From NCBI GenBank assembly GCA_018873225.1, contig JAEILZ010000001.1:5518001-5582000 (forward strand): a stretch of DNA of 64,000 nucleotides, in the 5' to 3' direction. The translations under genes were made by a program, and so were the position numbers. This DNA comes from [Phialemoniopsis] sp. UDSM-2020. Its lineage: Eukaryota > Ascomycota > Sordariomycetes > Thyridiales > Thyridiaceae. A model generated the notes under the pieces. The model saw nothing but the letters and a program-made list of their open reading frames with translations, had not been told where the DNA came from and did no database searches. Below, one piece after another: positions 31,596 to 45,716 of this stretch; position 1 is the stretch's first letter; every line of letters starts with the position of its first letter.

Positions 31596-32635
31596 AAATT
31601 ATAATTTATATTAATTTAATTTTTAAATAAAAAAATAATTAATTTTAATATAATATATTTAAATAGTTAATATAATATAATAAATATAATATTTATATTT
31701 TAAAAATATAATAATAATTTTTAATATTTAATAAATATAATTATAATATATTAATTTTATTATTTTAATTTAAAGGTTAAATCTTTCTTTATATATATAA
31801 AAGATTAAATTTAAATATATTTAAATTTTAAATTTAATTATAAGTATAAACTTATAATTTTAATAATATACTATTTAAATATTTATTTTTAAAATAGTTT
31901 TATAAACTATAAAATATAACTTCTATATAAATAATATTACTAGCTATAAATAAATTTACTTTATAAGTTTTAATAATTCTTATTAAAAAGATTAATTATT
32001 TATAATTTTCTTTATATATAAAAAAGTATATTTAATTTATTTTTTTTTCTTTTTATTTTATTTTTATTTCTATTTCTATCTTTTTTTAAGTTATATAAAT
32101 AAATTTAATTAAATTTTATAATTATAATAAAATTAAATATATTAAATAAAAAGAAAAAGTTTAAAAGATATTAAATCTTTTTCTTTTAAAGCTTTACTAA
32201 GAAGTTATATATTATTATAAAGAAAGTATAATTAAAATTTAATTTTAAAAATTTAAAAGATTTTATTAAAAGTTTTAATTTTAATAATAATATAGTTTTA
32301 TTAATCTTTAAATATCTTCTTATTAGTAGCTAAAAAGTATATATTTCTTTAAATATTTAATAAACTATTTATAATTTAAAAAAGATTATTTAAGCTTTTA
32401 ATAATTATAATAAGTAATTTAAAGATTAATTTAAATATATAAAAAAAGAAACTTAAAAGATTAAAAATTAAATAAATAAATAAAAACTATAAATTATTTA
32501 AAAATTAAATAGTTAATTAATAATTAAATAAAATTATTAAATTTAATAAAGATTTTAAAATTAATTAATAATTTTATTAAATATTAATAATATATAATAC
32601 TTTTAATATAATTATATTTTCTATTTAAAGAATTA
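31596..32635 (+). repeat. ~1.05 kb dispersed repeat unit, copy 2
   Basis: Same left and right ends and internal order as copy 1, starting about 280 bp after it in the same direction, so the two form a near-tandem pair. Confidence 0.65.
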
Positions 32636-33079
32636 ATTATTATTATATAATAATTATTTTTTTATTTATATAAATTTTAATTTTAATTTATAAAATAATT
32701 TTAATTTTATACTTTTTAAATTAATATTTATTTTATTAATATTATTATTATAATTTATTTTTAAATTAAAATAAAATAATATTATGTTTTTTATTTTATT
32801 AAATTATTTTTTATTTAATTTTTTATTATCTTTTTAATAAGCTTATAAATAATTTTTTTTTATTTTTATATTATATATAAATTTATTTTATTTTAAAGTA
32901 TTTATTAAAATTATTAATTATTTTACTTTAAATTAATATTAAATTAATTATATTTTTTAAATAAAAATATATTATAATAATAAAATATAAATTTAAAAAA
33001 AGATTAAATTTAAAAGTTATTATTTTATTATAATAAAAATATAAATATTTTTAAATAATAATAATTAAATATTAAATTA

Positions 33080-33465
33080 ATTATTATTTAAATAATTATA
33101 ATATATATTAATTTAATTTTTAAAAAGAAAAAATAATTAATTTTAATATAATATATTTAATATAATTAATTTAATATAATAAATATAATAATAATTTTTA
33201 ATATTAATAAATATAATTATAATATATTAATTTTATTATTTTAATTTAAAGATTTAATTTATTTTTATATATATAAAAAGTTAAATTTAAATTTAAATAT
33301 TAAATATTAAATTTAATTATAAATATAAATTTATAATTATAATAATATATTATTAATTTAAATATTTATCTTTAAAATAACTTTTTTATAAATTATAAAA
33401 TATAATTTTTATATAAATAATATTATTAATTATAAATAAATTTATTTTATAAGTTTTAATAATTA
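33080..33465 (+). repeat. Fragment of the ~1.05 kb unit (left part)
   Basis: Left end and about 380 bp of the unit, breaking off after TTATAAGTTTTAATAA. Then follows a short A/T tandem duplication of about 60 bp (33,500-33,580). Confidence 0.55.
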
Positions 33466-33969
33466 ATAATTTTAATTTAAATTTTTTAATTTTAATTTTT
33501 ATTATTTATTTAATTTAATATTAAATAAAATAATTATTTTATTATTTATTTAATTTAATATTAAATAAAATAATTATTTTAATATTAATTTTTATAAAAA
33601 GAATTAAAATAATAATTTAAATAAAAATTATAATAAAAAGCTTTTTAAAAAGTATAAAAAATATAAAAAATATAAAAAGAATAATAATAATATATTTTTA
33701 AATAAAAAGAATAATTTTAATTATTTTAATAAAAAGAAATATAATTTATATTATAATTAATATTTTATTTTAATATAATTATAATAAAATCTTTTATTTA
33801 AATATTATAATTATTAATTATATAATTAATAAATTTTATAAAGTTAAAAAGTATTATAAATTTAAAATTTTAATTATTAAAATTAATTATTATATTTATA
33901 AATATTATTATATAAAGTTTTCTTTTTATAATAAGTTTTTTATATATTTAAAATATAATTATAATAATT

Positions 33970-34685
33970 TTTAATTAAATTTAATAATTTTATTTAATTA
34001 TTAATTAATTATTTAATTATTAATTAATTATTTAAATTTAAATAATTTATAATTTTTATTTATTTATTTAATTCTTAATTCTTTAAATTACTTTTTTAAT
34101 ATATATAAACTAGCTTTTAAATTACTTATTATAATCTTTAAAAGCTTAAATAACTTTTTATAAATTATTTTTAATAATATCTTTTTAAATAAATAAAAAG
34201 CTATATACTTTTTAATTATTAATAAAAAGATAATTAAAATTTAATAAAATTATATTATTTTTAATATTTAAACTTTTAATAAAAGCTTTTAAATTATTAA
34301 AATTAAATTTTAAATATATTTTAATTATTTTAATTTTTAATTACTTAATAAAACCTTTAAAAAAAATTAATCTTTAAATTAACTTTTTTTATATTATTTT
34401 AAATTTTAAATTAATTTTAAATAATAATTATAAATTATAATTAATTTCTTTTTTATATATAAAAAAAATATAAAATTAAATATATTTTTTTATATATAAA
34501 AAAAGATTATAAATAATTAAACTTTTTAATAAAAATTATTAAAACTTATAAAATAAATTTATTTATAATTAATAATATTATTTATATAAAAATTATAATT
34601 TATAATTTATAAAATTATTTTAAAAATAAATATTTAAATTAATAATATATTATTATAATTATAAATTTATATTTATAATTAATTT
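33970..34685 (-). repeat. Fragment of the ~1.05 kb unit (reverse, right and middle part)
   Basis: Reverse-strand match to the middle and right part of the unit; it stops where the next reverse copy begins at about 34,688. Confidence 0.5.
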
Positions 34686-34687
34686 TT

Positions 34688-35771
34688 AAATAAAAAATAT
34701 AATTATATTAAAAAATATTATATATTATTAATATTTAATAAAACTATTAATTAATTTTATTTAATTATTAAATTTAATAACTTTATTTAATTATTAATTA
34801 ATTATTTAACTTTTAAATAATTTATAATAAATATAAAATCTTTTTTTTTAAAAATATAAATAATATTTATTTAATTATTTAATTTTTAATTTTTTAAATT
34901 ATTTTTATAATATATATAAATTAACTTTTAAATTATTTATTATAATTTTTAAAAGTTTAAATAATCTTTTATAAATTATTCTTAATAATATTCTTTTAAA
35001 TAAATAAAAAGTTATATACTTTTTAGCTACTAATAAAAAGATAATTAAAATTTAATAGAATTATATTATTTTTAAAATTAAAACTTTTAATAAAGTTTTT
35101 TAAGTTATTAAAATTAAATTTTAAATATATTTTAATTATTTTAATTTTTAATTATTTAATAAAACTTTTAAGAAAAAAAATAAAATAATTTTTAAATTTA
35201 ATTTTTTTTTTATTTTAATTAATTTTAAATAATAATTATAAATTATAATTAATTTCTTTTTTATATATAAAAAGAAATAAAAATAAAAATAAAATAAAAA
35301 GAAAAAGAAATAACTATAAAATTAAATATACTTTTTTATATATAAAAAAAGATTATAAATAATTAAACTTTTTAATAAAAGTTATTAAAACTTATAAAAT
35401 AAATTTATTTATAATTAATAATATTATTTATATAAAAATTATATTTTATAATTTATAAAATTATTTTAAAAATAAATATTTAAATAATATATTATTATAA
35501 TTATAAATTTATATTTATAATTAAATTTAAAGTTTAAATTTTAAATTTAAATTTAACTTTTTATATATATAAAAATAAATTAAATCTTTAAATTAAAATA
35601 ATAAAATTAATATATTATAATTATATTTATTAATATTAAAAACTATTATTATATCTTTAAAATATAAGTATTATATTTATTATATTAAATTAATTATATT
35701 AAATATATTATATTAAAATTAATTATTTTTTCTTTTTAAAAATTAAATTAATATAAATAATAATTATTTAA
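34688..35771 (-). repeat. ~1.05 kb dispersed repeat unit, reverse copy
   Basis: Begins with the complement of the right end (AAGTATTATATATTATTAAT type words) and ends with the complement of the left end (TTAAATTAATATAAATAATA). Full order preserved. Confidence 0.65.
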
Positions 35772-36489
35772 ATATTATTTAATATTATTATTAAAAGTAT
35801 TTTATAAGCTTATTAAAATTATAATTCTTTTAATATCTTATTAATTATAATTAATAAAATCTTTAAATATTATTCTTTATTTTTTTAATTATAAATATTA
35901 TAAAGTTAAAAATTAAAAAGTTATAATAAAATAATTATTTTTATTTATAATTAAAAATTATTAAAAGTTATTATTTTTAATTAAAAATTTAAATTTATTT
36001 TAATATTTTAAAAGGCTCTTTAAATTATATTTAATATTAAATTAATTATAATTATAAGTTATTATTCTTAAGTTAATAAAGAGTTTAAAAAGAAAAATTA
36101 AATTATTAAATTTATAATTTAATATTTTATTTATAAATATTTAATTAAATTTTTAAATTAATTTTATTTCTTTTTTATAGTTAAATTTAAATAATATTTA
36201 GTTTATAACTATTAAGATAAGCTTATATAAATTCTTATTTAAAATTAAAAATTTAAGTTTTTTAAATTATTTAATATTTAAAATTATTATTTTAAAAAAA
36301 ATTATAAAAATTAAATTTATAAAAGAGTTCTTTTAATATAATACTTAATTATTTATAAATATTATTACTTTTATAATAAGAATTTATTATAATTTTAATT
36401 ATTAATAAATTAAATTTAATAAGAGAAATAAGATTTAATTAATATTAAATAAAGATTATAAATTTAAAAGATATATTAATAAAAAGATT

Positions 36490-36725
36490 TTTAAATAAAA
36501 AATATAATTATATTAAAAGTATTATATATTATTAATATTTAATAAAACTATTAATTAACTTTAAAATATTAATTAAACTTAATAAAATAGTTTATATTAG
36601 CTTTATTTATTTATTTAATTTTTAATTTTTTAATTTATCTTTTTAATATATATAAACTAATCTTTAAACTATTTATTATAATTTTAAAAGTTTAAATAAT
36701 TTTTTATAAGTTATTATTAATATTA
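36490..36725 (-). repeat. Fragment of the ~1.05 kb unit (reverse, right end)
   Basis: Right-end words in reverse orientation followed by about 200 bp of the unit; it breaks before a 56-bp tandem array. Confidence 0.5.
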
Positions 36726-36884
36726 TCTTATTATATTAATAGAAACTAATTATATTATCTTTATTTAATTATATTAAAATAGAATTATAATTTTAATTAA
36801 TTTAATTAATCTTTTTAAAAATTAAAATTAAAAATTAATTAATTTAATATTTAATCTTAAATTATAAATATTATAAGTTTTTTA

Positions 36885-37080
36885 AAATTAATTTTATTAA
36901 ATTAATTATTTAAAATTAACTCTATTAAGTTAATTATTTAAGCTTAATATTATTAATTTAATTATTTAACATTAACTCTATTAAATTAATTATTTAAGCT
37001 TAATATTATTAATTTAATTATTTAAAATTTACTTTATTAAATTAATTATTTAAGTTTAATATTATTAAATTAAGTATTTA
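36885..37080. repeat. 56-bp tandem array, about 3.5 units
   Basis: Units start at about 36,915, 36,971 and 37,027, each built on ATTAACTCTATTAA, TTAATTATTTAAGCTTAATA and a run of ATTATTAA words. The 56-bp spacing is exact between units. It may be a degraded subterminal repeat of the neighbouring transposon relic. Confidence 0.7.
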
Positions 37081-37089
37081 AATTAATTA

Positions 37090-39720
37090 TCTTCTTCTTC
37101 TTTTAATAATAATAATTTTTCTTTTAAATTCTTAATACTTTATATTTTCTAGCTTTTTAATAATATTAACTTTTTAATTATATTAAAACTTAATCTATTT
37201 CTAAGCTTAATAATAATATTATTATTAGTAGAAAAAGTATTTTCTATAAAGCTTAAAGTAGTTAAAATAGCTAAATAAATTTTAATTAAATAACTTAAAA
37301 TATAATATTTAAAATTTATTATTTTTTTAATATTTTAAAGAATTAATTTAAATAATAATATTAATATTTTAAATAATTAAATTAAAAGATAATAAAGAAT
37401 ATTAACTTTTTTTTTCTTTAAATCTTTATTTATATATAAAATATATTCTTTCTTTTTATCTTTTAAAGATATAAAGATATTATTTTTAAAATAATTATTT
37501 TCTTCTTATTTTTCTTCTTCTTTTATATTTATAATAGAAAAATTATTATAAATAATATTTTTTTATAATTTATTAAAAGATATATTAAATATATTATTAA
37601 TAAAAGATTTAAAAGAATATAATACTTTTTTAGCTTTATAATTTAAAAATTATTTAAATAATTAATATTTAAGAATTAAATTAAATAAATAATTTACTTA
37701 AAATATTCTTCTTTTAATAGATTACTTATATTAGTAAATATAAAAGAATTAAAAGCTAATATTTCTTTATTTTTAAAATATCTTAATTTAAATTTAGAAT
37801 TTAAAATAAAACTTAATATATAAGCTTTATATTAATAAATAGAATTATAATTTAATTTTCTTAGAAAATATTTTTTTAATTTAAATATTTTTATATTAAT
37901 AATAGTTATAAAGCTTTAAAAATAAAAAGATTTAAATTAATTAGTATTAATTTATAATAATTAATAAGAATTTAATTTAAAAAAATACTTATTATAGAAA
38001 GATCTTTTTCTATTTAATTTTAAAATTTAATTTTTAATTTATTTAATTTATTAGAAATAATATAAATATAAAGTAAAATTAAAAGTAATATTATATAAAG
38101 TTAATCTTATAATTTAATAGATAGTATTATAAATATTTTAAATATTTATAATAATTTATTAACTATAAAGAATTTAATAGAATTTAAAAAGATCTTTTTA
38201 AATTCTTTAAATTTAATATTAGTTTTAATATAAATTAAAAGCTCTTTTAAAGCTAAAAAGGCCTTTAATATATAATAAATTGAATTTTATTTAGTTAAAT
38301 TATTTATAATAATTAATTAGAATATTTTAAATAATTAAATAAATTTAAATACTTAAAAGAATAATAATTAATTTAAAGTTTTCAAAAAAGTTTTCTTATT
38401 TAATATTAATAAATATACCTTCTTCTAATAATTTTTTATTTTTTTAAGTATATTTTATTAATATAATTATTCTTCTTATTTTATTTATAATATCTATTAA
38501 ATATTATTAATAATTAATTCTAATATAAATTAAATAAATTAAATAAACTTATTTAATTTTATATTATCTTTAGAATTATAAGTATTATTTTTATTAATAA
38601 GATTTATATTATTATTAGAATAAAAAGAAATAGATTTTTCTATTATAAAAGTAGATAAATAATTAAATAAAATAGCTTAAGTTATTAAATTAATTATATA
38701 AAATATATATTTAATATTATTTATAAATTCTTCTTTAAAAGATTTAAAATATTTTAATTTAAAAGAATTTATAAAAGTATTATTATTAAAAGTATTATTT
38801 CTAATAATATTATAAATAAATAAATATTAATAATTAAATCTTATAAATAAATTTTAATAAATAAATATTAATAAATTTAATTTAAAATAATTTTTAATAT
38901 CTTAAAATATTACTTAAATTAATACTAAGATAATCTTTTAGTATTTTTAAAAACTTTTAATAAATATAAAAGCTTATATAACTATTATTTAATTCTTTAA
39001 AGCTTATATTAATAATATTAGTATTAATATAATTAAATTAATATTATTAAATTTATATTAAATAATAAATAATTATATTTATTAACTTATAAATTAACTG
39101 AAATTTAATATTAATAAATACTAATATAAGTTTTAAAAAGGCTATTTAAGAATTAAAAGTTTAAATATTAAAAGTTAAAAAATTTTTATTTTTATTTTTA
39201 ATATTTACTTCTATATCTTTATTTAAAGCTAATAAATAATTATTAAAAGTATTATTTAAAATATTTTTAATTTTCTATCTATTTAAAATAAAAGTAAATT
39301 TAAAATATAATTAATATATATATATTATTTAAATTATAAATAAATAAAAATAAATATTTAATATTTATTAAAATAAAATAATAAATCCTTAAAAGAATTA
39401 AAATTTAATATATTAAAAGAAAGATTATTTTCTATAATAAAAGTTAATATCTTATTATAAGCTTTTTCTTTATTAAATTTATCTTTTAATAAAATATTTA
39501 TTTTAAGTTTTTTTCTAGTTAATAAACTAAAGAAAAAGTCTTTAAAAATAATAGAAGAATTATTTCCTATTAATAAATTAATAAATATTTTAAAATTATA
39601 TTTAAATTATTATTTATAAATAAAATAATTTACTTTTTTTAAGGTTTTTTCCTAAGGCTTTATTATAAGCTATAATAGAATATTTTAATTTATAATATTA
39701 TATTAAATTAAAACTTTAAA
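37090..39720 (-). mobile_element. hAT-type DNA transposon relic, copy A
   Basis: On the minus strand at 37,208-37,134 an unbroken stretch reads KLRNRLSFNIIKKLILLK, preceded by ENTFST. This is the C-terminal dimerisation region of hAT transposases (usual form ER.FS..., then KLRNRLS.D.I..L..LK.W), with changes that RIP would make (D to N, T to I, E to K). The rest has stops in all frames. A second, similar tract lies at 54.4-57.0 kb in the same direction. Ends are estimated from where similarity between the two copies fades. Confidence 0.6.
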
Positions 39721-39767
39721 ATCCTTATTAATTAACTATTTATTTATAAGAATATTTATTTAATTTA

Positions 39768-39862
39768 ATTAATAAAAATATTTAAATATTAATTAAATAT
39801 TCTTAAAAGAATAAATAAATATTAATTAAATATTCTTAAAAGAATAAATAAATATTAATTAA
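39768..39862. repeat. Short tandem repeat, about 29-34 bp unit, 3 copies
   Basis: Three repeats of AATATTAATTAAATATTCTT followed by AAAAGAATAAAT. Probably a by-product within the transposon remains. Confidence 0.6.
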
Positions 39863-40805
39863 ATATTTTTAATTTAAATTAATTTAAGTAATAATTTTCT
39901 ATTTAAAAACCTTTAATTTTTTAAAAAGTAATTTATTAAATTTAATTAATTAACTAACTAATAAAGACTTTTTTTATTTTTTAAACTTTTTAATATAAGT
40001 ATAATAAAACTTTTAATTTTTACTATCTTTAAATTTATTAGTTTTTTTTTTATTTTAGCAATTAATTTTATTTATTTAAAATTAATATTAATAAATATTT
40101 AAAATAAAAGATTATTAATCTTTTTTTATCTTTTTCTTTTTCTTTTTAAAGTAGTTACTAATAATTAACTAAATTTAAATTATTTAAAATTAAAATTTAA
40201 TTTAAAATTCTTTAAAAAATATCTATTATAAAGAGGAAATTAAAAGAGATTTTATATTTAAAATAAACTTTAAACTTAAAGTTAATAATATTAATAAGAT
40301 TAATAAAGTTAAAAGAAGAATTAAAAAGAATTAATTTAAAAAGATTACTTTTAAAAGTAATTAAATCTTTAAAGAAAGAAATATTAAATTTAAAGAGATT
40401 ATTAAAGTTAAAAGATTTAAAACTATTAAAAATATTAAAATTTAAATTAGAAAATTAATTATTTTAAATAAAACTAGTTATTTTAATATAAGAAATAAAT
40501 AGAGAAGTAGTTAATTTATTAATTAACTAATTAATAAACTAGTTAATTAATTAAAAAACTAAAAGAAATTAAAGATTTAAAAGGGAAAAAAAGATTAATT
40601 AAATAAACTTTAAGAATTTTAAATTTTTTTTTTTATATTTAAATAAAAAGATAATTTAATTAAGTTTATTATTTAAAAAGATTAAATTTAAAATATAAAA
40701 GAAATAAGATTTTATTAGTAATAAATTTATTTAAATTAAATTTATTAAATATTAAAATCTAATAATAATAAAAATAATTAATTAAATTAATTTATAGATT
40801 TCTTA

Positions 40806-40920
40806 AAATAAAACTTAAAAATTAAAAAAATAAATATAAAATATTATAAAATATTTAAATAATTAAAAATTAAAAAAATAAATATAAAATATTATAAAAT
40901 ATTTAAATAATTAAAAATAA
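40806..40920. repeat. Tandem duplication of about 54 bp
   Basis: Two near-identical copies of a unit holding AAATATAAAATATTATAAAA and TATTTAAATAATTAAAAA, lying just before a repeat-unit left end at 40,941. Confidence 0.65.
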
Positions 40921-40940
40921 AAAGAATTAATAATATTATC

Positions 40941-42010
40941 TAGTAAATTATAATTTATATTAATTTAATCTTTAAATAAAGAGATAACTAATTCTAATAT
41001 AATATATTTAAATAGTTAATATAATATAATAAATATAATACTTATATTTTAAAGATATAATAATAGTTTTTAATACTTAATAAATATAATTATAATATAT
41101 TAATTTTATTACTTTAACTTAAAGGTTAAATCTCTTTTTATATATATAAAGAGCTAGATTTAAATTTAAATTTTAAATTTTAAATTTAATTATAGATATA
41201 AACCTATAGTTTTAATAATATACTATTTAAATATCTATCTTTAAAATAGCTTTTTATAAACTACAAGATATAATTCTTATATTAATATAAATAGTACTAC
41301 TAGCTATAAGTAAATCTACTTTATAAGTCTTAATAACTCTTATTAAAAAGATTAATTATTTATAGCCTTCTTTATATATAAAAAAGTATATTTAATCCTA
41401 TTAATTAGCTATCTCTTTCTTTTTTTATTTCTTTTTTATTTCTATTTTTATCTCTTTTTAAGTTATATAAATAAATTTAATTAAATTCTATAATTATAAT
41501 AAAATTAAATATACTAAATAAGAAGAAAAAGCTTAAAAAGTATTAGATTCTTTTCCTTTAAAGCTTTACTAAGAAGCTATATATTACTATAAAGAAAGTA
41601 TAATTAAAGTTTAATCTTAAGAATCTAAAAGGCTTTATTAAAGGCTTTAATTTTAATAATAATATAGCCTTATTAGTCTTTAAATATCTTCTTATTAGTA
41701 ATTAAAAAGTATATATCTTTTTAAATATTTAATAAATTACTTATAATTTAAAAAAGATTATTTAAACTTTTAATAATTATAATAAGTAATTTAAAAATTA
41801 GCTTAAATATATAAAAAGATAGGCTTAAAAAGCTAAAAATTAAATAAGTAAGTAGAATTAGATTTATTATAAATTATTTAGGAATTAAATAGTTAATTAA
41901 TAGTTAAATAAAGTTATTAAATTTAATAAAGATCTTAAGGTTAATTAATAGTTTTATTAAATACTAATAATATATAATACTTTTAATATAATTATATTCT
42001 CTATTTAAGG
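40941..42010 (+). repeat. ~1.05 kb dispersed repeat unit, copy with most residual CT/AG sites
   Basis: Complete unit with both ends. It keeps many CT and AG sites (TAGTACTACTAGCTATAAG) that are lost in the 30.3 kb copy, so it looks like a younger or less mutated insertion. Confidence 0.65.
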
Positions 42011-42279
42011 GATTAATAATATTATATTAATATAAGTTTTAATTATTTTATTTATTTTTTTAAATAATTTATAATTTATTTAATTTAATATTTAAAAGGT
42101 TAAACTTATTATATTAATTAATTATAATATAATTAATTAAATTTATTTAATTAATTAAATTAATTAGTTAACTTTATAATATTAATTATAAATATAATTC
42201 TTTATAATAAATAAAGTAATATTTTAAAATTCTCTTTTTAAATAGAAAATAAATTAATATAAATTTATATATATAATTA

Positions 42280-43550
42280 AAATATTTCTTTTTAAAGTTT
42301 TTTTTAAATATAATATAAAATTTAAATATAATATTAAAATTAATATTATAATAAAATAAATATTAAATATTATTAAAGAAATTTAAAAATTAAAAATATT
42401 ATATAATAAGCTTATAAAATTTTAATTTTAATTTCTTTTTTTAAAAAAAGTAATATAATATAAAGTATAAAAAGATAAAATTAAATTAAAAAAGTTTTAT
42501 TATTTTATTAATATAAAATTTATATTTTAGAAAATAATATAAAATCTTAATTTAAATTTATTAAGCTTTTTAAAGTTATTATAAGAATTAAATTATAATT
42601 ATATTTAAATAATTATAATTTATATTAGTTTAATTTTTAAAAAGAAGAAATAATTAATTTTAATATAGTATATTTAATATAGTTAATTTAATATAATAAA
42701 TATAATATTTATATTTTAAAGATATAATAATAGTTTTTAATATTAATAAATATAATTATAATATATTAATTTTATTATTTTAATTTAAAAACTTAATTTT
42801 TATTAATTTCTTATATATATAAAAGATTATAATTATATTTATTAATACTTTTTATTATATATAAATAGCTTTATAATATATTATTTATATTTATATTAAA
42901 ATTTTAAAATTAAAAAAGAAATAATTAAAATATTTTATTACTTTTTAATCTTATAAAAAAGAAAAGATTTTTTAAAAAAATATAATTATTAATAATTTAA
43001 TAATAAGTTATATTATTTAATAAAATAAAAAAATAAGATTTAAATTTAATTAATAAATTCTTTAATTAAATATAATTAATATTAAAAGATTAATTAAATA
43101 ATTTAAAAAAATTTAATTAAAGAAAAGAAATTTTAAAAAGTAATTTTAAAATAATATTAAAATAATATTAAAAAGAAAATATAATAAATTTTAAAAAATT
43201 ATTTAAATAAATTATTAAAGTTTTTAATTTTATAATTTATAATCTTTATAAATTAAAAATTATTTTTTTATTATTAAAAATAAAAGATTAATATTAAAAA
43301 TAAAGTTTTTTTAAAATTAATTTTTATTATATAATAAAAGCTTTAGCTACTATATTTTAATAACTTAATATTAGCTAAGTAGTTATAAAATAACTTTAAA
43401 CTTACTAATAATTAGCTATTAATTAAAAAAATAAACTTTTAAAATAACTTTAAATTAATAAGATTTAATCTTATATCTTTATTAGAAATAAAAATTAATT
43501 ACTAGCTATTATTATAGCTATTTAACTTATATAATTTTATTATAATTTTA
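42280..43550. repeat. Second dispersed family, copy 1
   Basis: Segments at 42,280-42,600, 42,836-43,280 and 43,310-43,550 match in the same order segments at 48,840-49,150, 49,155-49,560 and 51,260-51,480. Shared words include AAATATAATATTAAAATTAA, ATATAAATAGCTTTATAATA and TTATATCTTTATTAGAAAT. Probably internal sequence of another transposon; the class cannot be told. Confidence 0.5.
42608..42835 (+). repeat. Fragment of the ~1.05 kb unit (left end)
   Basis: About 230 bp of the left end of the unit, lying inside a copy of the second repeat family. Confidence 0.5.
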
Positions 43551-45716
43551 AATTTTCTTTAAAAGATTAATTAAAATAAAATAATATTCAATTAATATAA
43601 TAACTATTAAAAGTAATATAATTAAGATTATTAATACTTTAACTACTATTAAATTATAAATAATTTAAAATTAAATTATTTAAATTAAATAATTAAAATA
43701 GTTATAAGTTTATAAGGCTTAATTAATTTATAAACTTTATAAAAGGAAATATTATTAAAACTATTTTAATTTAAATTTAAATTAAGATAAAATTAAAATT
43801 AAAAACCTTTTTATATTTAATTTAAATTATATTTTAAAGTAAAAAGATAATTAATTATTAAATTTAAAGTAAACTTTTAAAAGAGCTTAAAAGAAATATA
43901 AAAAAAATAAATAAAAGATTCTTAAAACTTTTATAAAAATAAAGTTTAAATATAAAATAAGATAATATTAATATATTATTAATTTAAATAATAAATAAGT
44001 TTAAATTATAAAAATTATTTAAAATATCTTTAAAAAATAAATTAAAAGTCTTTTATATTATATATATAATAAAAAAGCTAAAATAATGAAATATTTAAAT
44101 AATATTATTTAACTATTAAATTAATTTTTAAAGGATTTTTATATTTATTTTAATTTCTATAAAAAGAAATTTCTATTTAAATTTAAAGAGAAAGGAATTT
44201 TAATTTTCTATTTTAAATTATATTATAAAGTTTAAAATAATATTAATTTATAAAATCTTTAACTACTTAAAAATTATTTTAAAATAATATTATTAGTATC
44301 TTAATATTAATATATAATTAAATTAAAATTTAAATAATTTTATATTTAAATAGATATATCTTTAAATCTTATTTAAAAGAATTTTAAGTAATTTTAAAAT
44401 AACTCTTTATAAAATTAACTTTAAAAAGATTTTAAATTAAAAGAATAAATTCCTTATATTAATAACTTTATTTTATATTAATAAAATTCTACTATCTTTA
44501 GAAATCCTTTAAAAATAAATAAAAAATAATTTATTTACTATATATATAGTAATTAAAATTATTTTACTTTTATTTATTTTAAAAAAAATAATAAAATAGA
44601 TATTTCTTAAGTTAATTATAAGAGAAATAGTTATAATAATTAATTTAAATTAAAAAAAAGCTTAAATATTAAAATAATTACTATTAATTTAATATAAATT
44701 CTAATAATAAAAGTTAAAATATAATTTTATATATTTATTTAAATTTAAGTTAATAAAAAATTAATAATAATTTATATTAATTTTAATATTTATATAAAAA
44801 TAAGTTTAATTAATATAAAGTTTATTAGAAAGTATAATTTATAAAAGATTTAATTAATAACTTCTTATTTAAGTATTATTAATTTAATAATAATTTTTAT
44901 TTATAATATTTAAAAGATCTTTATATATATATATAACTTAAAAGATAAATAATATTTAATTATTTAAAATTATATAACTATTAATTATAATTCTTATTTT
45001 AAAAGTAATTTAATTCTTTTTTTTTTAAATTATACTTTATAATAAGTAAATTTATCTTTTTATATATTTAAATTAATAATAGTTTAAAATCTTTATAAAA
45101 GAGTTTATTTTAAATAAATTTTAAAGATTTATAAAGAAGATATATAACTATATAATAGTCTTTATAGTTATAAAGACTTAAAAGAAGATACTACTTAATA
45201 GTAACTTACTATTAAATATTTAAAGAGATAATAAAATACTTATAAAACTTTTAAAGTTTAAAAAAATCTTTTATATAAAGAATATTAAAGTTCTTTCTAT
45301 TTATTAATTTAAAAATTGTTTTATTAATTTTATTAAAAAGAGTATTCTTCTTTTAAAATTAATCTATCTTTTAAACTAAATTAAATTATAAATATTATAA
45401 AAGTATTTTAATAATAATCTTATAAAGAATAGAATTTAACCCTTTAAAAGCCTAATAAATATTTTTATTTTTTTTATTTTAAAGAAAGATAATAATTTAT
45501 AACTATATATAGATTATTAAGAATTTAATACTATTATAATAAAAAATTAATACTTATTATTCTTTATTTTAAAGATTCTAAATTATATATTTAAAATAAA
45601 ATATTTTATTAAAATTAATATTAAAAATATTTATTATTATATTTATATTAAACTAAGAGATAAATAGAAAATAATATTTTAAACTTAATATAGTTATTAT
45701 AAGTATTTAATTATTT

